A stretch of 5,958 nucleotides of DNA, from contig DPKF01000203.1 of the NCBI GenBank assembly GCA_003542655.1, positions 1 through 5,958 on the forward strand, given 5' to 3'. How positions within the stretch are numbered: position 1 is the stretch's first letter; each line of letters starts with the position of its first letter. This document shows positions 5,858 to 5,958 of the stretch, one piece after another. Origin of the DNA: Holosporales bacterium (GTDB taxonomy: Bacteria > Pseudomonadota > Alphaproteobacteria > Paracaedibacterales > UBA11393). A program made the translations under genes and the position numbers. The notes under the pieces were generated by a model. It was not told the origin of the DNA. It saw only the letters and a list, made by a program, of their open reading frames with translations, and searched no databases.

Positions 5858-5958
5858 ATAAACTGTATCTTTTTAAATCGCCATGCAAGAGAGTGAAATT
5901 TTTTTGAGTATCTTAGCTAGGCTTTTTGATGATTTTTTGTGTTTTGGATAGGGCTGTT

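Larger units (their letters stand above)
5712..5958. other. intergenic end of the window, no supported gene
   Basis: This 247-base stretch starts with about 85 bases of almost pure A/T upstream of the minus-strand exported-protein gene, where its promoter must lie; I could not choose convincing -35/-10 boxes. The hairpin and TTGAAACGT cluster follow. From about 5873 to the edge there is only a 27-codon open stretch on the minus strand and a 22-codon one on the plus strand, neither with recognisable protein character. Confidence 0.6.

Noticed and set aside
5883..5951. 22-codon plus-strand ORF starting ATG CAA GAG
   Set aside because: Very short, no Shine-Dalgarno, low-complexity hydrophobic translation.
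5873..5956. Lys-rich open stretch on the minus strand entering from the right edge (ends LAKILKKISLSCMAI)
   Set aside because: 27 codons without a start in the window is within chance for such A/T-rich DNA, and nothing in it is recognisable. It could be the tail of a gene beyond the edge, but this cannot be supported here.

Overview
The window comes from an AT-rich alphaproteobacterium. Three things support this: an F0-only ATP synthase gene cluster with separate b' and b subunits, a subunit a carrying the His/Glu arrangement shared with mitochondria, and a subunit c very close in pattern to the alphaproteobacterial one. The strong A/T bias and compact spacing suggest a host-associated lineage. 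A Holosporales-like symbiont that kept sigma-54 is my guess; the sequence does not prove it.

Layout, left to right. The C-terminal end of RpoN (sigma-54) runs in from the left edge (1-458). After 56 bases comes the F0 cluster atpB-atpE-atpF'-atpF (515-2445). It lacks the atpI gene that often precedes atpB, and the F1 genes are not here. Next on the same strand, with gaps of 11 and 8 bases, are a degenerate relative of 1-deoxy-D-xylulose-5-phosphate synthase (DXS, 2457-4184) and rsmD, a 16S rRNA guanine methyltransferase (4193-4762). The whole plus-strand block is tightly spaced and is probably one transcription unit, or one long unit with a possible promoter overlapping the rpoN stop codon. 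A convergent minus-strand gene (4773-5711) encodes a signal-peptide protein of unknown function with low-complexity Thr/Pro/Asn repeats and two CX3C cysteine pairs. The last 247 bases (5712-5958) hold no gene I can support; they contain a very AT-rich stretch upstream of that gene, a weak hairpin and a small repeat/palindrome cluster.

The most unusual element is the DXS relative. The reading frame is intact at 575 codons and keeps the thiamine diphosphate/Mg ligands and the activating glutamate. It has lost the GGH and HSSTS motifs, the Arg and Asp of the substrate pocket, and about 50 residues of N-domain loops. This looks like an enzyme that has changed or lost its activity while remaining in an ATP synthase operon. 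The secreted minus-strand protein is the second item of interest. The rest is ordinary housekeeping content in an unusual order.
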